From: Cytobacillus horneckiae
GTDB lineage: Bacteria > Bacillota > Bacilli > Bacillales > Cytobacillaceae
Assembly (NCBI RefSeq): GCF_002835735.1
Contig: NZ_PISD01000007.1
Location: 148,466-212,465, forward strand
Length of the DNA stretch: 64,000 bases
Direction of reading: 5' to 3'
Shown piece after piece: positions 19,048-27,227 of this stretch (its first letter is position 1; each line of letters begins with the position of its first letter). A program made the position numbers and the translations under genes. The notes beneath the pieces were generated by a model. It worked only from the letters and a program-made list of their open reading frames with translations. It did not search any database and was not told the DNA's origin.

Positions 19048-19076
19048 AGTATATAGTTAAAAAAATGATATTGCAA
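19048..19076 (-). promoter_or_regulatory. sigma-A promoter of the fapR operon
   Basis: On the minus strand, TTGCAA (19071-19076), a 17-base spacer and TATACT (19048-19053). Spacing is ideal and each box has one mismatch or two from consensus. The FapR site follows within a few bases. Confidence 0.75.
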
Positions 19077-19228
19077 GAAGGAATTCTCCTTCATTTCAAA
19101 GAAAAACTTTGCGTTTTTCGATTACTTTTTTTATTTTTTTTGCAATAATTTTCCTTGTTTAAGATGGATGAAAATCATACTTAAATTTCTTATTACTATG
19201 GGATTTACCTGTCCAATAAACTTCTTTT

Positions 19229-21289
19229 CTAATCTAATTTTTCTCCCTCTAACACGCCTGCACTCTGTAGGTAGTTTCTTAACAGCAAATATTCGTCCTC
19301 TTTCCAAAACTTTTCAGACTGAATTAATTGTGCAGCATCATTTCTGGCAGTTTCTAGCGCACGGTAATCGTGAACCATATCAGCGACTTTAAATTCAGGT
19401 AAACCGCTCTGCTTCCGACCGAAAAAGTCCCCTGGACCGCGAAGCTCGAGATCTTTTTCACTAAGCAAAAAGCCGTCATTCGTTTCCGTCATAATCTTCA
19501 TGCGCTCTTTGCCGACCTCTGACTTAGGATCAGCTAATAATATACAATAGGATTGCTTGTCCCCCCTGCCCACGCGACCTCTGAGCTGATGAAGCTGGGC
19601 AAGACCGAACCGCTCCGCGTCATAAATGACCATCATTGTCGCATTTGGTACATTCACACCAACTTCAACAACAGTGGTAGAGACAAGCACTTGGATACTG
19701 TTTTGACTGAAATCAGACATAACTGTTTCCTTTTCCTCGGCATGCAACCGCCCATGCATAAGACCCACATGATATCGACCAGCAAAATGGTGGGATAAAA
19801 TGCTGTGTACATCAATTGCATTTTGCACATCAAGTTTATCCGATTCCTCAATTAAAGGACAAATAACATAAACCTGCTGCCCCGCTACCAGTTCCTTTTC
19901 CATAAAGCCTAGCACGCGATCAAGCATGTCTGGCTTAGCCCAATACGTCTCAATGGCTTTTCTGCCCGCTGGCATTTCATCAATGATCGATACATCCATT
20001 TCTCCAAACACGGTAATAGCAAGTGTCCTTGGTATCGGTGTAGCTGTCATAAATAAAACATCGGGGCTTTCCCCTTTTTGCCTCAATACTCTGCGCTGAT
20101 TTACACCAAAACGATGCTGTTCATCTGTTATGACAAGACCAAGATGATTGAACTCAACTTCCTCTTGAATAAGCGCATGTGTTCCAATCAGTATGTCGAT
20201 CTCGCCTTCATGTAATTGCTGAAGAATCTCCCTCCTTCTTTTTCCTTTCACAGAGCTTGTTAATAGCTCTGTCCGAATATTGAAGGACGCAAGCATTGAT
20301 TCCATCGATTGCGCATGCTGTTCAGCTAATATTTCAGTAGGAACCATCAAAGCTCCTTGATAGCCAGCCGTTCTTGCCGCAAACAACGCAATGGCAGCAA
20401 CAGCAGTTTTCCCTGAGCCAACATCCCCTTGGAGAAGGCGGTTCATGCGATAAGGCGATTTCATATCTGCCAATATCTCATTTACAACTCTTTTTTGCGC
20501 GTCTGTTAATGAAAACGGGAGGCTGTCTATGAAGTTCATCAATTCTTGCAATACATAATGAATTCCGATTCCTCGGGAATTCTCCCGTTCAATTTTACGA
20601 AGCGCCTGCATTTTCAATTGAAAATAGAAAAATTCCTCATAAACAAACCTGCGCCTTGCTTGTTTTAAATCATTAGGACCTGTTGGAAAATGCAAGATTT
20701 TCATCGCATCTTTACGATTCATTAATCTATATGCCTGTAAATATTCCACTGGCAGTGTTTCCTCAATTTGGTCACCATATTGTGAAAAGGCAAGATTGAT
20801 AAATCGGCGAATCCCCTTTACAGTCAGCTTGCCCTTTACAGCATAAACCGGTTCAAAATCATGGGCTCTATTCGCTTCACCAACATGAAGCTGACTGACC
20901 GTTATTATCTGACGGTGCTGATCCCATTTGCCCGTTATTGTGACCGTATCATTTAGGGTTATTTTATTTTTTAAATAAGGCTGATTAAAAACAACCGCCT
21001 GGATTAAATAGCGTCCGGCAAGCACTCTAAGTGTCAGCCTTGACCGCTTCCTACCATAATAGACAAGAGAAGGCTCGCTATGAACCTTCCCTTCTACTGT
21101 CACTCTCTCTTCATGCTTAATTTCTTCGAGGTCTTTTAAACGGTAGTCTTCGTATCTAAATGGGAAGTGCTCTAATAAATCCCGGACGGTCAGTATATTC
21201 ATCTCCGCTAAGCTTGCGGCTGTTTCTTCACCAATCCCTTTCACAGCAGTAATTGACTCATTTAACATATTCACATACTTTTGCGGCAA
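19229..21289 (-). CDS. recG: ATP-dependent DNA helicase RecG
   Basis: A superfamily 2 helicase that remodels stalled forks and Holliday junctions. About 686 residues: N-terminal wedge/OB domain, Walker A LLQGDVGSGKTAVAAIAL, the DEQH box ITDEQHRFGV, ATPIPRTLAI, and C-terminal QLRGRVGRGDKQSYCIL and LELRGPGDFFGRKQSG. The start is uncertain. The frame opens at TTG (21289) but the nearest AAGGAGG is about 20 nt upstream with an in-frame stop between; a later ATG (residue 8, MLNESITAVKGIG) fits the family equally well. In B. subtilis sdaAB-sdaAA precede recG; they are missing here. Confidence 0.95.
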   Translation of the reverse strand: MPQKYVNMLNESITAVKGIGEETAASLAEMNILTVRDLLEHFPFRYEDYRLKDLEEIKHEERVTVEGKVHSEPSLVYYGRKRSRLTLRVLAGRYLIQAVVFNQPYLKNKITLNDTVTITGKWDQHRQIITVSQLHVGEANRAHDFEPVYAVKGKLTVKGIRRFINLAFSQYGDQIEETLPVEYLQAYRLMNRKDAMKILHFPTGPNDLKQARRRFVYEEFFYFQLKMQALRKIERENSRGIGIHYVLQELMNFIDSLPFSLTDAQKRVVNEILADMKSPYRMNRLLQGDVGSGKTAVAAIALFAARTAGYQGALMVPTEILAEQHAQSMESMLASFNIRTELLTSSVKGKRRREILQQLHEGEIDILIGTHALIQEEVEFNHLGLVITDEQHRFGVNQRRVLRQKGESPDVLFMTATPIPRTLAITVFGEMDVSIIDEMPAGRKAIETYWAKPDMLDRVLGFMEKELVAGQQVYVICPLIEESDKLDVQNAIDVHSILSHHFAGRYHVGLMHGRLHAEEKETVMSDFSQNSIQVLVSTTVVEVGVNVPNATMMVIYDAERFGLAQLHQLRGRVGRGDKQSYCILLADPKSEVGKERMKIMTETNDGFLLSEKDLELRGPGDFFGRKQSGLPEFKVADMVHDYRALETARNDAAQLIQSEKFWKEDEYLLLRNYLQSAGVLEGEKLD

Positions 21290-21472
21290 TATGCTTTAAT
21301 GACCGCAAACCTCCTTATATTGTTGATTCTTTACTCATCCTATCACATTTTTATCATGAAGTACTATTGATAAAGAAGAGTCCAGGATTAAATGATGGAA
21401 TTGTCGTTTTTCAATCAAGAAAATAAATAACGTGCATCTAAACGGATTGGTTATTCTCCATTTAAATGCATC

Positions 21473-21513
21473 AAAAAAAACCATGAAAAGCGCTCTGCAC
21501 GCTCATCATGGTT
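21473..21513 (-). terminator. intrinsic terminator after fakA
   Basis: On the minus strand, an eight-base stem AACCATGA/TCATGGTT with a long inner loop (GAGCGTGCAGAGCGC also pairs) is followed by eight T. It closes the yloU-fakA unit before recG. Confidence 0.85.
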
Positions 21514-21524
21514 CTTTGAAACGG

Positions 21525-23207
21525 TTATTCTATTGAGAAAATAAATGCATAGAGAGGCTGCTTTCCATTATGGACTTCAACTTCTATCTCTTCATACTTT
21601 TCTTCAATAAAAGCGACTAAAGATTCAACTTCTTCATCTGTTGCATCTTCACCTTTAATAATTGTTAAGATTTCTGCTTCTTCATCTATCATACTCGATA
21701 ACAGATTGATTGCAGATTGCACTTTATCTTTATCTTTAACAACAATTTTACCTTCGTCAATTCCCATGAAATCGCCTTTTTCAATTTCAAGGCCATCAAT
21801 GCTTGTGTCACGCACTGCGTAAGTGATTTGACCTGTTTTCACATGTGCAAGTGCTTCAGACATACTTTCCTCATTTTCAGAAAGGTCAGCTCCAGGATTG
21901 AAAGCCAATAAAGCTGACATTCCTTGAGGGACAGTTTTTGACGGAATGACAATTGCTTCTTCTTCTGTTACTTCCGCTGCCTGCTGTGCTGCCATAATAA
22001 TGTTTTTATTATTAGGCAAAATAATGACCTTTTCTGCATTAACTTCTTTAATTGCTTTAACAATATCTTCAGTGCTTGGATTCATTGTCTGTCCGCCTTC
22101 GATGACAGCATGGGCACCAATACTGCGGAATAAGTCAGCTACTCCGCTTCCCATTGAAACAGTAACAATTCCGTATTCAAGCTTTTCCGCTGGTTTTTCT
22201 GCTTGAGTATTTACCGCATGCGAGCTGTCTTCATCAAGAATATTCGTATGCTGCAATCTCATGTTTTCAATCTTCATATTAATCAAGTTCCCATAGCGTT
22301 GGCCGTAGGATAAGCAGTCGCCAGGTTGCTCTGAATGGATATGCACTTTAACTAAATCTTCATCTGCAATGACAAGCAGAGAATCTCCAAGCTTACTTAA
22401 ATCTTGGCGGAATTGCTCCTCAGAGAAAGGATGATCAGCAATTTTTTCTGATTCAAAACGAACCATAAATTCTGTGCAATAGCCGAAAACAATATCCTCA
22501 GTGTTCATATGGCTTTGTATACTTTTATGATGTTCTGCATTTACAAGGTCATCCATTTTTGGAAGCGTTTGCGCTGAATCAGGTAGCTTCTCTCCTTTTA
22601 ATTCAGCAAGGAACCCTTCATATACGAAAAGCAATCCTTGCCCGCCGCTATCAACAACTCCTACTTCTTTTAAAACAGGCAGTAAATCAGGTGTGCGATC
22701 AAGAGAAGCCTTCGCCTCTTTTACAATCGCTTCCATAATAACAATAATGTCATCCTCATTTTGAGCTGCTTGAACTGCTTTTTTTCCAGCGTCCTTTGCA
22801 ACTGTAAGGATTGTACCTTCTACTGGTTTCATAACTGCCTTATAGGCTGTTTCCACACCTGCTTCAAAAGCAGCTGCAAATTCACTGCCATTTAAGCTTT
22901 CTTTATGTTCGATAGATTTGGAAAATCCTCTAAAAAGCTGTGAAAGAATAACACCTGAGTTACCGCGCGCCCCCATCAGCAAGCCCTTCGATAAAGCGAC
23001 ACCCACTTTTCCAATATGCGAATTCGCATGATTCTTTACTTCCTTCGCACCGGAAGTCATAGACAAATTCATGTTTGTTCCAGTGTCTCCATCAGGAACA
23101 GGGAAAACATTCAATGCGTCTACATATTTAGCATTTGCAGACAGATGATTGGCACCTTGTACAATCATTCGTGCAAATTGTTTTCCATCTAAAACTTTAA
23201 TTGACAC
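21525..23207 (-). CDS. fakA: fatty acid kinase catalytic subunit FakA (YloV)
   Basis: The 560-residue protein has a DhaL/DAK2-type ATP-binding domain at the N terminus. NVFPVPDGDTGTNMNLS holds the Asp residues that coordinate Mg-ATP, and GARGNSGVILSQLFRG follows. The middle and C-terminal domains (IILPNNKNIIMAA, PSKTVPQGMSALLAFNP) are typical of FakA. It phosphorylates exogenous fatty acids bound by FakB (DegV) proteins, feeding PlsX/PlsY, so its nearness to plsX is functionally sensible. It lies 16 nt after yloU and ends at a terminator. Older annotations call it a DAK2 domain protein. Confidence 0.93.
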   Translation of the reverse strand: MSIKVLDGKQFARMIVQGANHLSANAKYVDALNVFPVPDGDTGTNMNLSMTSGAKEVKNHANSHIGKVGVALSKGLLMGARGNSGVILSQLFRGFSKSIEHKESLNGSEFAAAFEAGVETAYKAVMKPVEGTILTVAKDAGKKAVQAAQNEDDIIVIMEAIVKEAKASLDRTPDLLPVLKEVGVVDSGGQGLLFVYEGFLAELKGEKLPDSAQTLPKMDDLVNAEHHKSIQSHMNTEDIVFGYCTEFMVRFESEKIADHPFSEEQFRQDLSKLGDSLLVIADEDLVKVHIHSEQPGDCLSYGQRYGNLINMKIENMRLQHTNILDEDSSHAVNTQAEKPAEKLEYGIVTVSMGSGVADLFRSIGAHAVIEGGQTMNPSTEDIVKAIKEVNAEKVIILPNNKNIIMAAQQAAEVTEEEAIVIPSKTVPQGMSALLAFNPGADLSENEESMSEALAHVKTGQITYAVRDTSIDGLEIEKGDFMGIDEGKIVVKDKDKVQSAINLLSSMIDEEAEILTIIKGEDATDEEVESLVAFIEEKYEEIEVEVHNGKQPLYAFIFSIE

Positions 23208-23223
23208 AGATCTTTCCTCCTCA

Positions 23224-23586
23224 TTACGGGTTCGTTACACGAACACCTTGAACAAATATATTAACCGAGTCCGTACTGAGACCGACTGTTTGATCCAAGG
23301 TGTATTTTACTTTTGATTGCACATTATGCGCTACTTCTGAAATTTTAGTTCCATAGCTAACAATAATGTACATGTCAATATGTACTTCGTCTTCTTCCTG
23401 GCGAACGACGACTCCTCTAGTAAAATTCTCTTTACGTAGAATTTCAGTCAAGCCATCCTTAATTTGATTTTTAGAAGCCATGCCTACAATTCCGTAGCAG
23501 TCGACTGCTGCGCCACCCGCAATTGTTGCAATCACATCGTTTGAGATATCGATTTGCCCGTAATTCGTTTTTAATTCGATGGACAT
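23224..23586 (-). CDS. yloU: Asp23/Gls24 family envelope stress protein YloU
   Basis: A 120-residue Asp23 domain protein. The conserved core includes VIATIAGGAAVDCYGIVGMA, then VHIDMYIIVSYGTKISEVA and DTVNIFVQGVR-like ending (DSVNIFVQGVRV). No signal or membrane helix is seen. Members are abundant cytoplasmic proteins tied to cell envelope homeostasis, and in this position they are invariably coupled to fakA. The start has GGGGGAACGA upstream. The exact molecular role is not established. Confidence 0.92.
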   Translation of the reverse strand: MSIELKTNYGQIDISNDVIATIAGGAAVDCYGIVGMASKNQIKDGLTEILRKENFTRGVVVRQEEDEVHIDMYIIVSYGTKISEVAHNVQSKVKYTLDQTVGLSTDSVNIFVQGVRVTNP

Positions 23587-24003
23587 AGTTCGTTCCCCCT
23601 TTTGGAAAATAGCATTTTAGTATAGCACGTCTGCCAAATGTATGAAGTTTAATGATTACTTGCTCACTTGCTTATCCTTGGCAATCATGCGGGTACGTAT
23701 ATATATCATATATACTTTACTGCTTTTCATAAAGAATATTTTACTATATGAGCGAAGAATTTAAAAGCCATACTTCCTTCACCTTATTATAGCTTATAAA
23801 TACATATCATATGTCAAGGAATTTTTCTTGATAGATTTAACAGCAACTATTGCATTGTCACAGCTAGTATGATAAATTATTAAGGTATCTTTTTAGTATG
23901 AAAGCAGTGCGGACTGTTTTCTTATTAAATCAGATGTAACTGACAATTGTAATCGAAAGCATGAAAATAGTTGATGTCATGTTTTAGTAAGGAGGGAATA
24001 TAC
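23587..24003. other. divergent intergenic region between yloU and rpmB
   Basis: 417 nt separate two divergent genes, so promoters for both must lie here. On the minus strand TTGACA (23812-23817) and TATAAT (23786-23791) are 20 bases apart, longer than ideal. A near-palindrome GTATATATATCATATATAC lies around 23696-23714. For rpmB, TTGTCA-17-TATTAA on the plus strand (about 23854-23882) is a weak candidate. No gene is visible. Confidence 0.45.
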
Positions 24004-24192
24004 ATGCCACGCAAATGTGTTGTAACAGGAAAAAAGACAACTTCAGGTAATGCTCGTTCTCACGCAATGAACGCTAACAAACGTACTTGGGGAGCTAACC
24101 TTCAAAAGGTACGTATTCTTGTAGACGGTAAACCAAAACGTGTTTGGGTATCTGCAAGAGCACTAAGATCAGGTAAAGTTGAACGCGTATAA
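24004..24192 (+). CDS. rpmB: 50S ribosomal protein L28
   Basis: A 62-residue basic ribosomal protein beginning [20 protein letters not shown], with [19 protein letters not shown] ending ([18 protein letters not shown]). One Cys remains near the N terminus, so this is the zinc-free or partial form, as in B. subtilis RpmB. The ATG at 24004 lies 7 nt after AAGGAGGGAA; the longer open frame upstream should be ignored. It is one of only two plus-strand genes in the window and has its own terminator, the same arrangement as in B. subtilis. Confidence 0.98.
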   Translation: MPRKCVVTGKKTTSGNARSHAMNANKRTWGANLQKVRILVDGKPKRVWVSARALRSGKVERV

Positions 24193-24198
24193 TGAATA

Positions 24199-24232
24199 AG
24201 AGGGATATCCACAATGGATTCCCTCTTTTTTA
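24199..24232 (+). terminator. intrinsic terminator after rpmB
   Basis: AGAGGGA/TCCCTCT stem followed by TTTTTTA, six bases after the rpmB stop on the plus strand. Confidence 0.9.
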
Positions 24233-24234
24233 TT

Positions 24235-24264
24235 GGAAAAATAAAAGCACCTGAATAGGTGCTT
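24235..24264 (-). terminator. intrinsic terminator after spoVM
   Basis: On the minus strand, AAGCACCT-ATTC-AGGTGCTT followed by TTATTTTTCC, 26 nt after the spoVM stop. It abuts the rpmB terminator, insulating two convergent genes. Confidence 0.85.
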
Positions 24265-24290
24265 AATCAAGTATTTCTTGCTGAATTCAT

Positions 24291-24371
24291 CTATCCCTTC
24301 TTAAATGTTCCCAACATGGCGCGGACAATCCCGCCTAGAAATTTGGGCAGTTTAATTGTATAAAACCTCAT
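24291..24371 (-). CDS. spoVM: stage V sporulation protein SpoVM
   Basis: A 26-residue peptide (MRFYTIKLPKFLGGIVRAML then GTFKKG) that differs from B. subtilis SpoVM at only a few positions (K2R, S22T and the tail). It is an amphipathic helix that recognises the convex outer forespore membrane, recruits SpoIVA for coat assembly and is degraded by FtsH. Pro9, essential for its geometry sensing, is retained. GGAGGGAC lies 4-5 nt before the ATG. It is too short for usual gene callers. Position between rpmB and thiN is conserved. Expression is expected in the mother cell from a sigma-E promoter, which I did not identify. Confidence 0.95.
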   Translation of the reverse strand: MRFYTIKLPKFLGGIVRAMLGTFKKG

Positions 24372-24470
24372 TTAAGTCCCTCCTCAAAATCTCACACATC
24401 TGGCTATTTGGCAGCCTATTTCTATACTATTCATATTAAGAAAATAAGTACTGCGAACAATTTGTCTTAC

Positions 24471-25118
24471 TTAATCCTTGCTCCTTACCACCATTAATAT
24501 GCCTTCTGTAAAAGAAAAAGTACCATTATCATCAAGAAGTTCATTACTTATACATAGTGTGGATCCGAAAGGAATATGCTTGTCAGATAAAGGATACTTA
24601 AACCCTATAAGTGTTAAATTCTCTACTGCCATAGTCATTGGAATAAATGAAATATAATTAAATGAATCCCTTTTATGTATATGATATTCACCAGGATTTT
24701 TTATATAAATAATATTTTTTTCATCAATCATTTCAATCGGCACAGGCACTTCTCGTAAGAGCGGCTGCACAAGCAGCTGGACATTGGCAAAGAAATGATC
24801 CAGCCTTCCACCAGTTCCACCAAACACTCTTATAAGCTGCGGATTTTGTTCTAATGCCCAATTTAAAGCCAGCTCCATATCCGTTTCATCCTTTTCAGGT
24901 TTAAACCGGTTTAACTTCGAAACTCCTGATTCAATTTGCTTCATTTCATCTTCAGATACTGAGTCAAAATCTCCAAAAGCCATAATCGGCTGAATACCCT
25001 TTGATAAAAGGGTAACTGTTCCTTTATCCACACCGATCCATTGACCTTCATCTGAATGATAGCTATCTAATTTAGGTATATACTGTTCCGGACCAGCAGC
25101 TAAAATATTTATAATCAT
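24471..25118 (-). CDS. thiN: thiamine pyrophosphokinase
   Basis: Transfers pyrophosphate from ATP to thiamine, giving thiamine diphosphate. The 215-residue protein carries the family pattern: AAGPEQYIP near the N terminus, GVDKGTVTLLSKGIQPIMAFGDF (split motif with the catalytic Asp in GDFDS), the metal/ATP motif EKDETDMELALNWA, and RVFGGTGGRLDHFFANVQLL. The C-terminal beta domain is present. It is separated from rpe by a 560-nt gap carrying an IS-like remnant, whereas in B. subtilis the genes are closer. Confidence 0.95.
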   Translation of the reverse strand: MIINILAAGPEQYIPKLDSYHSDEGQWIGVDKGTVTLLSKGIQPIMAFGDFDSVSEDEMKQIESGVSKLNRFKPEKDETDMELALNWALEQNPQLIRVFGGTGGRLDHFFANVQLLVQPLLREVPVPIEMIDEKNIIYIKNPGEYHIHKRDSFNYISFIPMTMAVENLTLIGFKYPLSDKHIPFGSTLCISNELLDDNGTFSFTEGILMVVRSKD

Positions 25119-25447
25119 TTATACACCTCATTTATTGTATGTTATTGTTCCGAAGGACATAGTTTGTATATACCCTATTTTACTATCCTAATCGTGAATA
25201 TTCATGTTTTTTACTGTTTTTAATTTTGATAGAGGCGCCCATTCAGCTTAAACGGATATTTAAGTCAACCAGTAGGCTCTCTTTAATAAAAGCAAATACT
25301 CCGGTAATTCTTTTCCATCTTTTGAACGTAGTAAGCCACTTACATTCTTATAAGAAATCACAAAGAATCTGCAATATTTATAGTAAAAAAACTATATGGC
25401 GAGTTTCCATGCTAGCCTATGGCATAATACGCCTACCTAAATAGAAA

Positions 25448-25674
25448 AAAAGCTGAGTCAAAAGCGTATTTTAGACAAATATATCTCTTAGAGTGCTGAT
25501 GAATACTTTCTTTTGTGTGTTCGTCACTTTATTTGCCGGTTAAAGTGACGATTTTTTGTGCACTTTTCGGAAATAATGAAATTCCTTAATCAAAACTTCA
25601 TTTCCTGAATTAGATAGAAAAAGAGGCTGACCCAATAGGTGTCATTTTCATGACCCTTTTGGGACAGCCCCTTT
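25448..25674. mobile_element. IS-like remnant or MITE with imperfect terminal inverted repeats
   Basis: The left end AAGCTGAGTCAAAAG (25450-25464) and the inverted right end AGGGGCTGTCCCAAAAG (about 25656-25672) match at 12 of about 15 positions. GGGGCTGTCxCAAAAG is a common IS-end motif in Bacilli, for example in the IS1182 group. Inside is a hairpin CGTCACTTT/AAAGTGACG followed by ATTTTTT (25530-25560). No transposase frame remains. Family assignment is inference. Confidence 0.45.
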
Positions 25675-25676
25675 AA
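25618..25676 (-). terminator. long hairpin terminator after rpe
   Basis: On the minus strand, GGGGCTGTCCCAAAAGGGT pairs imperfectly across an ATGAAAAT loop with AGGTGTCA-side sequence and TTGGGTCAGCCTC, followed by TTTTTCT. It begins at the rpe stop. It overlaps the right end of the IS-like remnant, so an IS end may serve as terminator. Confidence 0.7.
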
Positions 25677-25678
25677 TT

Positions 25679-26323
25679 CTACCCTCTAATCGCAGCGATT
25701 GCCTCGGCACGATTTTCTTTATTATATACTGCAGAACCTGCAACAAGAACATCTGCTCCTGCCTCCATACAAAGCTTCGCAGTCTCCTCATTTACACCGC
25801 CATCTACTTCTATTTCAACTTGCAGGTCACCCGCTTCAATTAACTGCTTTACTTCAGCAATCTTCGGAAGCACGCTAGTAATAAACTTTTGCCCGCCAAA
25901 ACCTGGATTGACAGTCATTAATAAAACCATATCAATATCCTCAAGCACATGTTTGATTGATTGTACAGGTGTTGCTGGGTTTAATACTACACCAGCTTTA
26001 ATTCCGTAGGATTTTATTAATTGAATGGTGCGATGAAGATGCTGGCAAGCTTCAACATGCACAGTAATATAATCCGCACCGGCTTTAGCAAATGCTTCAA
26101 TATATTGATCTGGATTTTCGATCATTAAATGAACATCTAAAGGCAATTTTGTAATCGGACGTATGGCATCAACAATTAAAGGACCAATTGTAATGTTAGG
26201 AACAAAATGGCCATCCATCACATCGATATGAATATAATCAGCTCCGCCCTGTTCAACATCTTTTATTTCCTCTCCCAATTTGGAAAAATCCGCTGATAGG
26301 ATAGAAGGTGCAATTTTCACCAT
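25679..26323 (-). CDS. rpe: ribulose-phosphate 3-epimerase
   Basis: Interconverts ribulose-5-phosphate and xylulose-5-phosphate in the pentose phosphate pathway. A TIM barrel of 214 residues: [15 protein letters not shown], metal-binding [43 protein letters not shown], and the second catalytic Asp in [13 protein letters not shown]. It follows rsgA by 2 nt. The rsgA-rpe-thiN order matches B. subtilis. Confidence 0.97.
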   Translation of the reverse strand: MVKIAPSILSADFSKLGEEIKDVEQGGADYIHIDVMDGHFVPNITIGPLIVDAIRPITKLPLDVHLMIENPDQYIEAFAKAGADYITVHVEACQHLHRTIQLIKSYGIKAGVVLNPATPVQSIKHVLEDIDMVLLMTVNPGFGGQKFITSVLPKIAEVKQLIEAGDLQVEIEVDGGVNEETAKLCMEAGADVLVAGSAVYNKENRAEAIAAIRG

Positions 26324-26325
26324 GT

Positions 26326-27210
26326 TTAATACCTCGGCTTTCTCTCTTTAATTTCCTGCAAAAAAGCAATATAATGCTCATAGCGGTATGCAGGGATTTC
26401 GCCTGAATCATAAGCTTCCTTTACCGTACATTTCGGCTCTTTCAAGTGAAGACAACCGCGAAACTTGCACTCCTCACTTTTTTCCTGAATATCTGGAAAA
26501 CATCCATTTAAATCTTCCATTTCGATATGAGTAAATTCTAAAGAACTGAAACCTGGAGTATCCGCAACATATCCATCATTAATCTCTATTAGCTCAACAT
26601 GACGAGTCGTATGCTTCCCCCTTCCTAAATGAGTAGAGATGTCATCTGTTTTAAGCTCTAAATCAGGACGCAATACGTTGAGAAGTGATGACTTCCCAAC
26701 GCCTGATTGACCGGCAAAGACAGATATCTCCCCACGTATAAAAGGTGCCAGCTCATTAATCCCTTCTTCTGTTTCCGAAGAAGTCAACAGTACTTCATAG
26801 CCTGCTTTACGATAATCATCCGCATATCCCCGTATTGTTTCCTGTTGCGCTTCATCCGCCAAATCCATTTTTGTTATGCAAATAATTGGTTTTATAGAAT
26901 TAAACTCAACCAATACGAGAAAGCGGTCTAATAACGCTGTGCTAAAGGCTGGCTCAACGCTAGAAAAGACGAGAAAAGCCTGATCGACATTCGCAATTGG
27001 GGGCCGAATAAGTTCGTTCTTGCGCTCTTTAACTTCTAAAATATAGCCTTCTTTATCATTTTCCGCCTGATACACCACTTCATCACCGACGAGCGGAGTT
27101 ATTTTATTCTTGCGAAAAACGCCGCGCCCCCGGCATTGAATAATTTCTTCCTCATCACTTAATACATAGTAAAATCCGCTCAACGCTTTAATAATTTTGC
27201 CTTCAGGCAT
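26326..27210 (-). CDS. rsgA: small ribosomal subunit biogenesis GTPase RsgA (CpgA/YloQ)
   Basis: A circularly permuted GTPase of 294 residues that checks late 30S maturation and is also linked to wall synthesis in Bacillus. It has an N-terminal OB domain. The G motifs appear in permuted order: G4 CITKMDL, G5 LLTSSET, G1 [15 protein letters not shown]3 [10 protein letters not shown]. The C-terminal zinc domain [14 protein letters not shown] is complete. It is just downstream of prkC, which phosphorylates CpgA in B. subtilis. Confidence 0.96.
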   Translation of the reverse strand: MPEGKIIKALSGFYYVLSDEEEIIQCRGRGVFRKNKITPLVGDEVVYQAENDKEGYILEVKERKNELIRPPIANVDQAFLVFSSVEPAFSTALLDRFLVLVEFNSIKPIICITKMDLADEAQQETIRGYADDYRKAGYEVLLTSSETEEGINELAPFIRGEISVFAGQSGVGKSSLLNVLRPDLELKTDDISTHLGRGKHTTRHVELIEINDGYVADTPGFSSLEFTHIEMEDLNGCFPDIQEKSEECKFRGCLHLKEPKCTVKEAYDSGEIPAYRYEHYIAFLQEIKERKPRY

Positions 27211-27227
27211 AGCAGCACTCCTTGTTT

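Larger units (their letters stand above)
25119..25678. other. 560-nt intergenic region between rpe and thiN
   Basis: No convincing gene. The right half (25448-25674) looks like a small IS-derived element. The left half contains short open frames on both strands. The minus-strand one ends with a coding-like stretch (SKDGKELPEYLLLLKRAYWL, stop near 25254) but has no start, no match I know and a stop upstream, so it may be a gene relic. Confidence 0.5.

Noticed and set aside
23786..23817. TTGACA and TATAAT upstream of yloU as a sigma-A promoter
   Set aside because: The two perfect hexamers are 20 bases apart, outside the usual 16-18; mentioned in the region entry but not called as a promoter.
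25226..25444. 72-codon plus-strand frame in the rpe-thiN gap
   Set aside because: No ribosome site, no recognised motif, and the opposite strand looks slightly more coding-like; I treat the area as relic or non-coding.
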